The notes under the pieces were generated by a model. The model was not told the DNA's origin. It did no database searches and saw only the letters and a program-made list of their open reading frames with translations. A stretch of DNA of 46,555 nucleotides, from contig CAJFNV010000026.1 of assembly GCA_904395805.1 (NCBI GenBank), forward strand, positions 1 to 46,555, read 5' to 3'. Made by a program: the position numbers and the translations under genes. Origin of the DNA: Candidatus Gallispira edinburgensis (GTDB lineage: Bacteria > Bacillota > Clostridia > Lachnospirales > CAG-274). Shown piece by piece: positions 7,520 through 16,201 of this stretch; position 1 is the first letter of the stretch, and every line of letters starts with the position of its first letter.

Positions 7520-8766
7520 TTTTCATTACCTGCCATAAAGTCTTCAATTTCATCAGCAGTTCTTATTATATCCTTTGAAAGCACTCTGCAGCCTTCTTTA
7601 GTTACAATTACATTGTCCTCTATTCTTATACCTATTTCCTCTTCAGGAATATAAAGTCCCGGTTCAACAGTAAATACCATGCCCTCCTGTAAAAGACCTT
7701 CATTGTATCTTCCCACATCATGAGTTTCAAGTCCCAACATATGGCTCACACTGTGGAAATAGTATCTGTTTACTTCTTCATCATTTTTTATAAGCCCTAT
7801 TTTCTTTAATTCGCAGGCATAGTGTTCCTTCAAAATTTCATTTAGCCTTTTAAATTCAAGTCCGGGTTTAACAGCATCTATGACCTTTTTCTGTCCTTCA
7901 AGAACTATGTTGTAAATTTCCTTCTGTCTTTCTGTAAATTTACCGTTTACAGGGAATGTTCTTGTAATATCCCCGTTGTAATATTCCCACTGGGCTCCCA
8001 CGTCAAAAAGTATAAGGTCGCCCTCCTTTGTTTTACAGTTGTTATCGGAATAGTGGAGCACAGTACCGTTTATACCCCTTGCGGCAATGGATTTAAAAGC
8101 AAAATCCTTTACACCGCTCCTCTTTAATTCAAAGTCAAAATATGCTTCAATTTCATATTCCATCATACCTGCCCTTGAATTTTTCATCATGGCATATATA
8201 CCCTTTTTAGTTATATCTATTGCCTTTTCTATTTTTTCAACTTCACAGTCTTCCTTAATCATTCTGAATTCAGCAATTATATTGTGAGCATTTATAAAAT
8301 CAACATAGGGATAATTTCTCCTTATTTTTTCAGCAAGAGGCATAGAATCACCCCATATTTCAAAATCCCTGTTTTCAAAGTCCATATATACATTTTCAAT
8401 TCTCTTATTAAACATAACAGAGGCAAAAACTTCGTTAAATTCATCAATATATGAAACATTATCAATACCGCTTATTTTTCTGACCTCATCAGGCAGCATA
8501 ACAGCACCGACCCATTTAGCCTTGACCTCGTCATATCTTTCAATAAAAGCAGTTGTTTCACAAACCTGACCCTTTTTATACATAAGAATTATCATATTCT
8601 GTCTGTCAAGACCTGTCATATAATAAAAATTTCTCAAAGGTGTAAAGGGATAATTCTCATCTCCAAGCTTTTTGGGAGCCTTGCCGCTGAAAAGCACGGC
8701 AGCGGAATTATCCTTCATAGCATTATAAAGTTTCCTTCTGTTTCCTTCAAAAAAACTACTGTCCAT
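7516..8766 (-). CDS. M24B aminopeptidase P family (Xaa-Pro aminopeptidase)
   Basis: A cytosolic metallopeptidase that cleaves the residue before proline. From the chosen start it has 416 residues: an N-terminal creatinase-like domain (about 1-165) and a pita-bread catalytic domain with all five metal ligands, D255, D266, H342, E368 and E383. I chose ATG 8766, which follows GGAGTGG. The in-frame ATG at 8784 lies at or before the predicted transcription start (about 8783, from the promoter at 8790-8818), so it is unlikely to be used. It is the first gene of the operon with DUF2161, map and the esterase, which pairs two M24 enzymes that trim N-termini in succession. Confidence 0.93.
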   Translation of the reverse strand: MDSSFFEGNRRKLYNAMKDNSAAVLFSGKAPKKLGDENYPFTPLRNFYYMTGLDRQNMIILMYKKGQVCETTAFIERYDEVKAKWVGAVMLPDEVRKISGIDNVSYIDEFNEVFASVMFNKRIENVYMDFENRDFEIWGDSMPLAEKIRRNYPYVDFINAHNIIAEFRMIKEDCEVEKIEKAIDITKKGIYAMMKNSRAGMMEYEIEAYFDFELKRSGVKDFAFKSIAARGINGTVLHYSDNNCKTKEGDLILFDVGAQWEYYNGDITRTFPVNGKFTERQKEIYNIVLEGQKKVIDAVKPGLEFKRLNEILKEHYACELKKIGLIKNDEEVNRYYFHSVSHMLGLETHDVGRYNEGLLQEGMVFTVEPGLYIPEEEIGIRIEDNVIVTKEGCRVLSKDIIRTADEIEDFMAGNEK

Positions 8767-8789
8767 ATTAACCACTCCAATCATAAACT

Positions 8790-8818
8790 AGTATACCTCT
8801 AATTCAGATTTTTTTCAA
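8790..8818 (-). promoter_or_regulatory. Promoter of the aminopeptidase P-DUF2161-map-esterase operon
   Basis: TTGAAA (8818-8813) and TATACT (8795-8790) on the minus strand are 17 bp apart. The expected start of transcription, about 8783, supports the downstream start codon at 8766. Confidence 0.72.
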
Positions 8819-9044
8819 TATTTTTATTGTATTTGAAAAAAACAGATATCTTTTAACTCAATGATACAATTACATTTATGGAGTACAAATAATATTCAGT
8901 AAAATCAGGTTCTATAATTTTTTATGTGGTTTATTTCTTCAACTCTATTTTAAGCCTCCTTGTAAGGGTAATACTGTCAACTTAGGCTTTTTCGTAAAAC
9001 TTTCCAAAAAGAACAGCCAACACAATCTTTCGCCTTTTCAGACG
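8819..9044. other. Intergenic stretch without a recognised gene
   Basis: AT-rich sequence between the operon promoter and the tRNA terminator. At 8952-8970 the string AAGCCTCCTTGTAAGGG resembles a decayed half of the palindromic repeat module seen elsewhere in the window, and AAGCCT/AGGCTT (8952 and about 8983) form a loose inverted pair. I see no other feature. Confidence 0.45.
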
Positions 9045-9067
9045 AAAAAAAAAAGAGCCATCGGCTC
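9045..9067 (-). terminator. Rho-independent terminator of the tRNA-Lys pair
   Basis: On the minus strand the stem GAGCC-GAT-GGCTC (9067-9055) is followed directly by ten T residues (9054-9045). It lies 17 bases past the second tRNA. Confidence 0.85.
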
Positions 9068-9083
9068 CTTCTCAATTCTCAAA

Positions 9084-9156
9084 TGCGCGATCGGGGGCTC
9101 GAACCCCGGACCTTCTGATTAAGAGTCAGCTGCTCTACCAACTGAGCTAATCGCGC
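9084..9156 (-). tRNA. tRNA-Lys (anticodon CUU), copy 2
   Basis: The 73-nt cloverleaf folds fully. The acceptor stem is GCGCGAT/ATCGCGC, the D arm holds TAGCTCAGTTGGTAGAGC, the anticodon loop is CTCTTAA with anticodon CTT, the T arm is CGGGG-TTCGAGC-CCCCG, and the discriminator base is A. The 3' CCA is not encoded. It is base-for-base identical to the copy at 9188-9260, from which it is separated by 31 AT-rich bases, and it lies downstream on the same transcript. Confidence 0.97.
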
Positions 9157-9187
9157 TCATTATATATCTTTTATAAAAATTTATCAG

Positions 9188-9260
9188 TGCGCGATCGGGG
9201 GCTCGAACCCCGGACCTTCTGATTAAGAGTCAGCTGCTCTACCAACTGAGCTAATCGCGC
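9188..9260 (-). tRNA. tRNA-Lys (anticodon CUU), copy 1
   Basis: Identical to the neighbouring copy at 9084-9156, with the same fold and CTT anticodon that reads AAG lysine codons, discriminator A and no encoded CCA. It is the promoter-proximal gene of the pair. Its 5' end directly abuts a perfect 12-bp inverted repeat. Confidence 0.97.
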
Positions 9261-9296
9261 ATATCTCTTGTGCCCTGCATCGAACACAAGAGATAT
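9261..9296. repeat. Perfect 12-bp inverted repeat at the tRNA-Lys promoter
   Basis: ATATCTCTTGTG (9261-9272) and CACAAGAGATAT (9285-9296) are exact reverse complements separated by 12 bases. The distal arm touches the -10 element and the proximal arm ends at the first base of the tRNA. Because transcription should start inside the distal arm (about 9288), most of that arm would not be in the RNA. A DNA operator is therefore as likely as an RNA hairpin. Confidence 0.7.
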
Positions 9297-9323
9297 TCTA
9301 TCACAACTTCATATCTTTGTCAA
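9295..9323 (-). promoter_or_regulatory. Strong promoter of the tRNA-Lys pair
   Basis: Consensus TTGACA (9323-9318), a 17-bp spacer and TAGAAT (9300-9295) on the minus strand, 35 bases ahead of the first tRNA. Confidence 0.8.
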
Positions 9324-9354
9324 CACTTTTTTTGTCAAATCTTCACATTTTATT

Positions 9355-10386
9355 TTAGTTAGTGCTTTCTTCAGCTGATGTATCCTCTGTTTCGGCACTG
9401 TCTGCACTTGCATCTTCTGAGCCTTCTGTATTTTCTGTACCTTCAGAACTGCTCTCACTGTATCTTTCCTGCATCATCTGAGTATACTCATCAGCAGTCA
9501 TATATGAATCTATATCATCTACAGCCTTAGTTTCTGTTGTTCCTCTGTCGCTGAAATCAGCCTGAAGAGAGTAGTTATATGGTATTGTTTCCTGATCATT
9601 AATATACTCTGCATTTATTACAAAGCCATAGCCAAGGAGATTATTTTCACCGTCTACCTTAGCAACTATATTTGCATAATTTACATTCATAGCCTCACCG
9701 TCAGCCATAGTCTGCCCTGAAGCCTCCATATTTGTATTCATAGTAGTTTCAAAGAGTGAAGGGTCATATGAAATATAGTATGTCTTACCGTCATTATCCT
9801 CAACACAGGCAGCCTTGCTTATACAGTCATCAAAAAGATTTAATCCATAAGTATTTACAACAGCAAGAAAATCGTCATAGCTCATTTCCTCCTGTACCTT
9901 ATCACCGTCATTTGTAATAAAGTATAATCTGTCACCTAAATAGTAGCCTGTTATGTTATTCGTTTCCTCTGTAAGGTCGGCACTGCCCTCACCTGTTGTT
10001 TCCTCGGTACCTGCAGAAGGTACATATCTGTAAATATTTTCAATATCAACATTACCTGTCTGAGTTTCCCCGCCTTTATCAATCTTTATATCTGAATTGC
10101 TGACACTTTCCTGATAGCTTGCCTCACCTTCTGTACCCATTACAATATTGTTTTCAACTCTTATTGTAATGTTTTCCGCAGAATCAACTGCAGCCATAGC
10201 ATTTGTAAAAGCCTCTGATGCTTCGCTATTTTCAACAACCGCATCATCACCGATATTTGCAAAAATATCCTCTGTATCAACAACAGAAATATCCACAGCA
10301 CTCTTACTTTCAAAAGGATTAAAGCTGCATCCTGCAGCTGAAACACACATAAGTCCAACTAATATGATCGCAATTTTTCTTTTCAT
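9355..10386 (-). CDS. Predicted lipoprotein of unknown function
   Basis: A protein of 343 residues with a lipoprotein signal peptide: positive MKRK, a hydrophobic stretch, and the lipobox SAAGC with the acylated Cys20. It should be anchored to the outer face of the membrane. The body (about 55-300) is a mixed alpha/beta domain with repeated acidic strands (for example GYYLGDRLYFIT), similar in style to lipoproteins built on a LolA/LppX-like scaffold, but I do not recognise a named family. The last 35 residues are a low-complexity Ser/Glu/Thr/Asp tail. ATG 10386 follows AAGGAG. It starts three bases after recN, occupying the position where spoIVB and spo0A usually follow recN. Confidence 0.8.
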   Translation of the reverse strand: MKRKIAIILVGLMCVSAAGCSFNPFESKSAVDISVVDTEDIFANIGDDAVVENSEASEAFTNAMAAVDSAENITIRVENNIVMGTEGEASYQESVSNSDIKIDKGGETQTGNVDIENIYRYVPSAGTEETTGEGSADLTEETNNITGYYLGDRLYFITNDGDKVQEEMSYDDFLAVVNTYGLNLFDDCISKAACVEDNDGKTYYISYDPSLFETTMNTNMEASGQTMADGEAMNVNYANIVAKVDGENNLLGYGFVINAEYINDQETIPYNYSLQADFSDRGTTETKAVDDIDSYMTADEYTQMMQERYSESSSEGTENTEGSEDASADSAETEDTSAEESTN

Positions 10387-10388
10387 TT

Positions 10389-12074
10389 CTAAATCTCCTT
10401 CAGCTTTTCAGCCATTATTTTCATTTCTCTTGCAGCCTCAAGGGTCGCCTTTGTTATTTCGGCTCCGCCAATGAGTCTTGCTATTTCATTATACACCTTT
10501 TCCCCTGACAATTCAACAATATTTGTATTTGTTGTATTGTCATTGCTGCTTTTTTCGATCAGATAATTATTGTCAGCCATTGCTGCTATCTGAGGCAGAT
10601 GTGTAATACAAAGTATCTGGTGATTTTTAGCTACGGCAATCATTTTTTCGGCAACTTTCTGAGCTGTTCTTCCGCTTATTCCCGTATCGATTTCATCAAA
10701 CACAAAGGTATCTATATTATCCACATCAGCCAGCACATTTTTAAGGGCAAGCATTACCCTGCTCATTTCACCGCCTGATGCAATTTTACTTAAAGGCTTG
10801 AGCTTTTCGCCTCTGTTGGCGGAAATAAGGAATTCAACATTGTCGCTTCCCTTTTCATCAAAGCCTTCTTTTTCACTGATGTTTATTTTAAACTCGGCAT
10901 TTTCCATACTCAGATCCCTGAGTATACTTACTATTTTAATTTCAGCCTTTTCAGCGGTTTTCTTTCTTATTTCGGATATTTCAGCACAAAGCTTTTTTAT
11001 TTTTTCCTCAATTTTTTTCTTCTTTGCCGTATATTCCGCAGCAAGGGCCTCGCTGTTTTCTATTATGTCAAGCTTTTCCCTGACCTTGTCAAGATAATTC
11101 AGTATTTTCTCAATTGTATTGCCATACTTGTTTTTAAGGTCATAAATTGTCTGAAGTCTTTCCTCGACCTGATTTAACTCTTCAGGATCACTGTCCATAC
11201 TGTCCTCATAACCCCTTACCGTCTTTACAACATCCTCAATAATTGCATAGGCATCATTAAGTGCCTCAAGGGTCTTTTCCTGGCTGTCATCTATTTCCGA
11301 AATACTTTCCAGATTTTCAATGGCATTCCCTATAGTTTCAACAGCGGAATTATCCCCTCTGTAAAGGGAATTAAGACATTCACTTATGTATTCCTGAAGC
11401 CTTACACTGTTTATAAGAATATTTCTCCTTTCGGAAAGTTCTTCATCTTCACCGATTTTAAGAGCAGCATCCTCTATTTCATCAATCTGGTATTTATAAA
11501 GCTCCACCTTGTCCTGAATGTCCCTGTCATTCATATCGATTTCCTTAAGCTTTTTTGAAACCTGCCTGTACTCACCGTAAAGCTCCTTAAGTTTTTCCAG
11601 TTCCTTTTCAAGAGGCTCACCGCAAAGTCTGTCAAGCATAACAATATGGCTTTTAGGGTTTAAAAGGGACTGATGGTCGTGCTGCCCGTGTATATCCACA
11701 AGATAGGCTGATATTTCCCTTACCATTGAAACTGTGGCAGTTTTTCCGTTTATTTTACAGTAAGACTTCCCGTTTGTATTAAAAGTTCTCTTTATAAGAA
11801 CATAGTTGTCATCGTCAACCGTCACATCACAGTTTTCAAGTTCCCTTTTAAGCTCATCATTGTCAACATATATCAGAACAGATGCCTCTGTCATATCACA
11901 CCCGCTCTTTATTATATCCTTGTCAGCCTTTCCGCCAAGGACAAAATTAAGGGAACCTATTATAATTGACTTACCGGCACCGGTCTCACCGCTTAACACA
12001 TTCAGCCCCGGTCCGAAGTCCACTTCAAGCTCATCTATTAAAGCAAAATTATTAACATAAAGTTTTTCTATCAT
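10389..12074 (-). CDS. recN: DNA repair protein RecN
   Basis: An SMC-like ATPase that gathers double-strand break ends for recombination. It has 561 residues, a normal RecN length. The Walker A motif is GETGAGKS (29-36), there are long coiled-coil arms (about 150-360), the ABC signature is SGGEMSRVMLALK, and the Walker B segment is TFVFDEIDTGISG, followed by the ITHLPQIA histidine switch. It follows argR by 17 bases. The argR-recN order is conserved across Firmicutes and supports both calls. Confidence 0.97.
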   Translation of the reverse strand: MIEKLYVNNFALIDELEVDFGPGLNVLSGETGAGKSIIIGSLNFVLGGKADKDIIKSGCDMTEASVLIYVDNDELKRELENCDVTVDDDNYVLIKRTFNTNGKSYCKINGKTATVSMVREISAYLVDIHGQHDHQSLLNPKSHIVMLDRLCGEPLEKELEKLKELYGEYRQVSKKLKEIDMNDRDIQDKVELYKYQIDEIEDAALKIGEDEELSERRNILINSVRLQEYISECLNSLYRGDNSAVETIGNAIENLESISEIDDSQEKTLEALNDAYAIIEDVVKTVRGYEDSMDSDPEELNQVEERLQTIYDLKNKYGNTIEKILNYLDKVREKLDIIENSEALAAEYTAKKKKIEEKIKKLCAEISEIRKKTAEKAEIKIVSILRDLSMENAEFKINISEKEGFDEKGSDNVEFLISANRGEKLKPLSKIASGGEMSRVMLALKNVLADVDNIDTFVFDEIDTGISGRTAQKVAEKMIAVAKNHQILCITHLPQIAAMADNNYLIEKSSNDNTTNTNIVELSGEKVYNEIARLIGGAEITKATLEAAREMKIMAEKLKEI

Positions 12075-12091
12075 ATGTCATCTACCTGTTA

Positions 12092-12535
12092 CTATACTTC
12101 CTTAAGCCTTTCAATAAGCTTTACAGCCTTTTCCTCATCCTTAGTTACACAAAACACGGTATCATCCCCTGCAATAGTACCTATAATTTCCGTATTCTCC
12201 ATTGCATCAAGGGCGGCCGCCACAGCCATTGCCATGCCTGTAAGAGTTTTAATAACAATTATATTCCCGGCAAAGTCAATAGATGTCACACCGTCTTTAA
12301 AAACTCTTTTAAACTTTTCATTTACAAGTCCGTCATCATTTGAAATAACTCCATACTTCTGCCTGCCCCTGCCTGCAGAAATTTTAGTTATTCCAAGCTC
12401 TCTTATATCTCTTGACACAGTTGCCTGAGTCACATTAAAGCCTTCGGCATTAAGTCTTTCCGCAAGCTCTTCCTGTGTACAAATTTCATTATTTCTTATA
12501 ATTTCCAGAATTTTCGATTGTCTTTTTACTTTCAT
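12092..12535 (-). CDS. argR: Arginine repressor ArgR/AhrC
   Basis: Arginine-dependent transcription regulator of arginine synthesis and breakdown genes. It has 147 residues: an N-terminal winged helix (VKRQSKILEIIRNNEICTQE onward, with the VTQATVSRDIRELGI recognition helix near 36-50) and a C-terminal hexamerisation domain with the arginine-binding GTIAGDDTVF segment (about 124-133). I start it at ATG 12535, 8 bases after GGAG; a GTG one codon upstream is also possible. It lies between nadK and recN in the usual gene order. Confidence 0.95.
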   Translation of the reverse strand: MKVKRQSKILEIIRNNEICTQEELAERLNAEGFNVTQATVSRDIRELGITKISAGRGRQKYGVISNDDGLVNEKFKRVFKDGVTSIDFAGNIIVIKTLTGMAMAVAAALDAMENTEIIGTIAGDDTVFCVTKDEEKAVKLIERLKEV

Positions 12536-12557
12536 CACATATTCTCCAGATATACAT

Positions 12558-13415
12558 TTATATATTCACCGCAACCATTTTTCTTCTCAAAATGTCAAAA
12601 AAGGACAGATCCGTTGTTTTTATAATATCCGTATAATATCTTGATTTTTTAATAACAACAGTATCCCCGCTTTTAACTCTCTCTCCGTTCTGCCCGTCAA
12701 AAGTAACCTGTGTATTGCTGTAATCTCCTGCTACCTTTATTTTTATAACATCATCTCCCGACACAACGATAGGTCTTGCATAGAGGGCATGAGGACAAAT
12801 ATGAGTTATTGTCATAAGCTCTGTATTTGTATTGAGTATAGGTCCTCCTGCCGAAAGATTATAAGCAGTTGAGCCTGTAGGAGTTGAAACAATTATGCCG
12901 TCAGCCCTGAATGTATTTATATATTCATCATTGACTTCAACACTTAAGCTTATCATACGGGAGATATTTGCATTGTTCACACACACTTCGTTTAAGGCAA
13001 GCTGTGTATCATGGCTTACACAGCCTCTTTCTATATATGCCTCAAGCATCATTCTCTTTTCGATTTTATAATTACCCTCCAGGACTTTTTCAATAGCAAC
13101 CTTCGCATCAGCCTTTTCAACATCTGCAAGATATCCCAGAGTACCGAAATTAATACCAAGTATCGGGGTTGAATACTTCGCCGTACGTCTTGCCACTCTC
13201 AGTATTGTTCCGTCGCCTCCAAGCACAACAACAAAATCAGCCTTTTCATATAACTCATCTGTGCTTGACATAGGCACTCCCCTGCCTATCTTCCTTGACA
13301 GTGAAGAGTTAAGAAGAACATCACAGCCCTTTTCCTCGATCCACATAGCAATATCATGGGTGTGCGTCAGCTCCGGATCTTTATCTATATTTGTAATTAT
13401 TCCGATTTTCTTCAT
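12558..13415 (-). CDS. nadK: NAD kinase
   Basis: Phosphorylates NAD to NADP, the main source of NADP for biosynthesis, including the fatty acid and isoprenoid genes in this window. It has 285 residues. The GGDGT motif is at 66-70, the conserved NE pair at 142-143, and the TPTGSTAYNLSAGGP loop at about 178-192. ATG 13415 follows AGGTGATAAA. It lies between tlyA and argR, as in other Clostridia; the 111-base gap after tlyA is the largest in this operon and could hold an internal promoter, though none is clear. Confidence 0.96.
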   Translation of the reverse strand: MKKIGIITNIDKDPELTHTHDIAMWIEEKGCDVLLNSSLSRKIGRGVPMSSTDELYEKADFVVVLGGDGTILRVARRTAKYSTPILGINFGTLGYLADVEKADAKVAIEKVLEGNYKIEKRMMLEAYIERGCVSHDTQLALNEVCVNNANISRMISLSVEVNDEYINTFRADGIIVSTPTGSTAYNLSAGGPILNTNTELMTITHICPHALYARPIVVSGDDVIKIKVAGDYSNTQVTFDGQNGERVKSGDTVVIKKSRYYTDIIKTTDLSFFDILRRKMVAVNI

Positions 13416-13526
13416 TTTATCACCTGTTTCATAGTATGGGGCATGATCACCATTAAGCCCTGTGTTATGGATCAGTTATTGTTCGCCTGTTACTTCATCT
13501 CTAATGCAATATAAATATTATTACAA

Positions 13527-14315
13527 CTAACCAAGTCTTTCAAAGGCACTCTCGACAACATCATCAATATCCTGCAGACTTATCATATATCCATTTTTCT
13601 TATCAGCAAGGGCAAGATACTCAATATTTCCGTCTCCGCCTCTTATTGGGGAGAATGTCACAGCCTTTACATAAAGACCATTCTCAACGGCACATTCTGT
13701 TACATCCCTTATTACCTTTTTATGTATTTTAGGATTTTTAACAATGCCCTTTTTACTGAGATTTTCCCTTCCCGCCTCAAACTGGGGCTTAATAAGAAAA
13801 ACGCACACACCTTCATCTTTAAGAAGTTCACTTATTTTTTCAAGTATCTTTTTTAAAGAAATAAAAGAAACATCACAGCTTATAAAATCCGCTTTTTCAA
13901 TTTCCGCAGTTCTTATATCGGTGTTTTCCATTGATATTACTCTTTTGTCGTTTTTGAGCTTTTCAGCAAGCTGAGCACTTCCCACATCAACGGCATATAC
14001 CTTTTCAGCTCCCTTTTGGAGCATACAGTCGGTAAAACCGCCCGTGGATGCACCAATGTCAATACACACACCTTTTATTTCAACATTAAATTCATTTACT
14101 GCCTTTTCGAGCTTGTAACCGCCTCTGCCCACATACTTGAGCACGTTTTCGGTACTTTCTGTTTTAACAATATCATTTTCCGATATTTTAAAAGCAGGCT
14201 TTAAAACCTGTCTGCCGTTTACGGTAACATTTCCTGCCTCAATAAGTTCACGGGCTTTCTGCCTTGATATATTCATACTGTCCTTAATATACATATCCAG
14301 TCTTATATCAGTCAT
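13527..14315 (-). CDS. tlyA: TlyA family rRNA 2'-O-methyltransferase
   Basis: A protein of 262 residues with an N-terminal S4 RNA-binding domain (about 4-60, RLDMYIKDSMNISRQKAREL) and an FtsJ-type methyltransferase domain. It shows YVGRGGYKLEKA before the SAM motif CIDIGASTGGFTDC (about 84-97) and FLIKPQFE near 185. Characterised TlyA proteins 2'-O-methylate 16S or 23S rRNA and affect capreomycin susceptibility in mycobacteria; some family members are also called hemolysins. Its start overlaps the dxs end by eight bases, so the two are coupled. Confidence 0.93.
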   Translation of the reverse strand: MTDIRLDMYIKDSMNISRQKARELIEAGNVTVNGRQVLKPAFKISENDIVKTESTENVLKYVGRGGYKLEKAVNEFNVEIKGVCIDIGASTGGFTDCMLQKGAEKVYAVDVGSAQLAEKLKNDKRVISMENTDIRTAEIEKADFISCDVSFISLKKILEKISELLKDEGVCVFLIKPQFEAGRENLSKKGIVKNPKIHKKVIRDVTECAVENGLYVKAVTFSPIRGGDGNIEYLALADKKNGYMISLQDIDDVVESAFERLG

Positions 14316-16188
14316 TATTTTTATCTCCGATTATATCAGTAATTTTATTAAGGATTTTTTCGGCAGATAAGCCGTATCTGTCAAAAAGCAGATCTCTTTT
14401 TCCGTGCTCAACGTACATATCTGGAAAAGCAAAATTATGAATAACATTTCCATTTATTCCATATTCACACATTTTCTGTGAAAGAAGAGCACCAAAACCT
14501 CCGGAATAAATATTGTCTTCCATTGTGAATATATATTTGTAATTTTCTGCCAGATCCTCAATCATAGCAGTATCCATAGGAGAAGCAAATCTGGCATTTA
14601 TAAGTGTAGGGTTGTACCCCATATCCATAAGAGATGAGTATACATCGGCAGCCTCATCCATCATAGCCCCATAGCTTACAAGGGCAATATTTTCACCTGT
14701 GTATATATACTCAGCCTTTCCCTGTTCAATATGTTTACATTTAGCGATCATTATTTCTGATGCCTCACCTCTCGGGTATCTTATGGCAACAGGTCCGTCA
14801 AACTCTACTGCATAATCAAGCATTCTTTCAAACTCGACCTTGTTTTTTGGAGCCATTACTGTCAGATTAGGTATATGGGCAAGATATGATATATCGTATA
14901 TGCCCTGATGTGTTTCACCGTCGTCACCTACAATACCTGCTCTGTCTATAGCAAATATAACATGAAGATTTTGTATACATACATCATGTAATATCTGGTC
15001 ATAGCTTCTCTGCAAAAATGTGGAATACACAGCAAAAACAGGAATAAAACCGCCCTTTGCAAGCCCTGCCGCAAAAGTAACGGCATATTCCTCGGCTATT
15101 CCCACATCAAAAAACCTTTTGGGAAACATATTTGCAAATTTACTCAGTCCTGTTCCCGAAGGCATGGCTGCCGTAATTGCACATACCTTTTTGTTATTTG
15201 CCGCTATCTCAAGCATCTTTCTGCCGAATACATCGGAATAAGTTTCTTTTTTAGTATAATCAGGCACCACGCCTATTTTGGCATCAAACTTACCCACACC
15301 GTGATAAACACTTGGCAGGCTTTCAGCAGGCTCATAGCCCTTGCCCTTTTTTGTTATAACATGTATCAAAACAGGAATATCCAGTTTTTTAGCCTTGTTC
15401 AGAACATTGACCATCCTCTTGATATCATGTCCGTCAATAGGACCCACATATTTTATTCCCAGATGTTCAAACATGCTGTTTTCGGGCATAATAGCATTTT
15501 TAAGGGTCCCCTTGCCCTTGTAGAGAAGATTGTAAATTTGTTCTCCGCCTACAGGCAGATTTTTAAGGCTTTTTTGTATTCCCGATTTTGCATTCATATA
15601 TTTCTGTGTAAGTATAAGCTCACTTAAATACTTGCTCATTGCACCAACATTTTCGGAAATTGACATCTGATTGTCATTTAATATTATAATAAGCTTGGTA
15701 TGATCTCTTCCAACATTGTTAAGAGCCTCATAGGCAAGTCCTCCCGTCATGGCACCGTCACCTATAACGGATACAACATTGTAGCTGTGTCCCATAAGAT
15801 CTCTTGCCTTGGCAAGTCCTATTGCCGCCGCAATTGAAGTTGAGCTGTGTCCTGTATTAAAGGAATCATACCTGCTTTCATTTGTTTTAGGAAAGCCGCT
15901 TAAGCCGTCAAGCTTTCTTAATGTATTAAATTCATCTTTCCTGCCCGTCAGTATTTTATGGGTATATGACTGGTGTCCCACATCCCACACAAATTTATCT
16001 CTGGGACAGGAAAAGCAGTAATGCATTGCAATAGTCAGATCTACAACACCCAGATTTGAGGCAAGATGTCCTCCTGTCTGAGAAACAGATCTGACTAAAA
16101 ATTCTCTTATTTCACCTGCAAGAATATCAAGTTTGTCTATAGTAAGTTTTTTTATATCCTCAGGGGAATTTATTTTTTCCAAATACAC
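14308..16188 (-). CDS. dxs: 1-Deoxy-D-xylulose-5-phosphate synthase
   Basis: Thiamine-diphosphate enzyme that joins pyruvate and glyceraldehyde-3-phosphate, the first step of the MEP isoprenoid pathway. It has 626 residues, full family length. Features are the GHQSYTHKILTGR segment (H72, H77), the ThDP/Mg site GDGAMTGG starting at 143, the catalytic glutamate region IAEEYAVTFAAG and the DRAGIVGDDGETHQG loop. The start codon appears to be GTG (16188-16186), six bases after AGAGGG; an ATG two bases upstream is out of frame. With ispA two genes upstream, the operon supplies both ends of prenyl chain synthesis. Confidence 0.97.
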   Translation of the reverse strand: MYLEKINSPEDIKKLTIDKLDILAGEIREFLVRSVSQTGGHLASNLGVVDLTIAMHYCFSCPRDKFVWDVGHQSYTHKILTGRKDEFNTLRKLDGLSGFPKTNESRYDSFNTGHSSTSIAAAIGLAKARDLMGHSYNVVSVIGDGAMTGGLAYEALNNVGRDHTKLIIILNDNQMSISENVGAMSKYLSELILTQKYMNAKSGIQKSLKNLPVGGEQIYNLLYKGKGTLKNAIMPENSMFEHLGIKYVGPIDGHDIKRMVNVLNKAKKLDIPVLIHVITKKGKGYEPAESLPSVYHGVGKFDAKIGVVPDYTKKETYSDVFGRKMLEIAANNKKVCAITAAMPSGTGLSKFANMFPKRFFDVGIAEEYAVTFAAGLAKGGFIPVFAVYSTFLQRSYDQILHDVCIQNLHVIFAIDRAGIVGDDGETHQGIYDISYLAHIPNLTVMAPKNKVEFERMLDYAVEFDGPVAIRYPRGEASEIMIAKCKHIEQGKAEYIYTGENIALVSYGAMMDEAADVYSSLMDMGYNPTLINARFASPMDTAMIEDLAENYKYIFTMEDNIYSGGFGALLSQKMCEYGINGNVIHNFAFPDMYVEHGKRDLLFDRYGLSAEKILNKITDIIGDKNND

Positions 16189-16201
16189 ATTTATCCCTCT
16201 T

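Noticed and set aside
8766-8784. Start of aminopeptidase P at ATG 8784
   Set aside because: It would coincide with the predicted transcription start from the promoter at 8790-8818, while ATG 8766 has a ribosome site.
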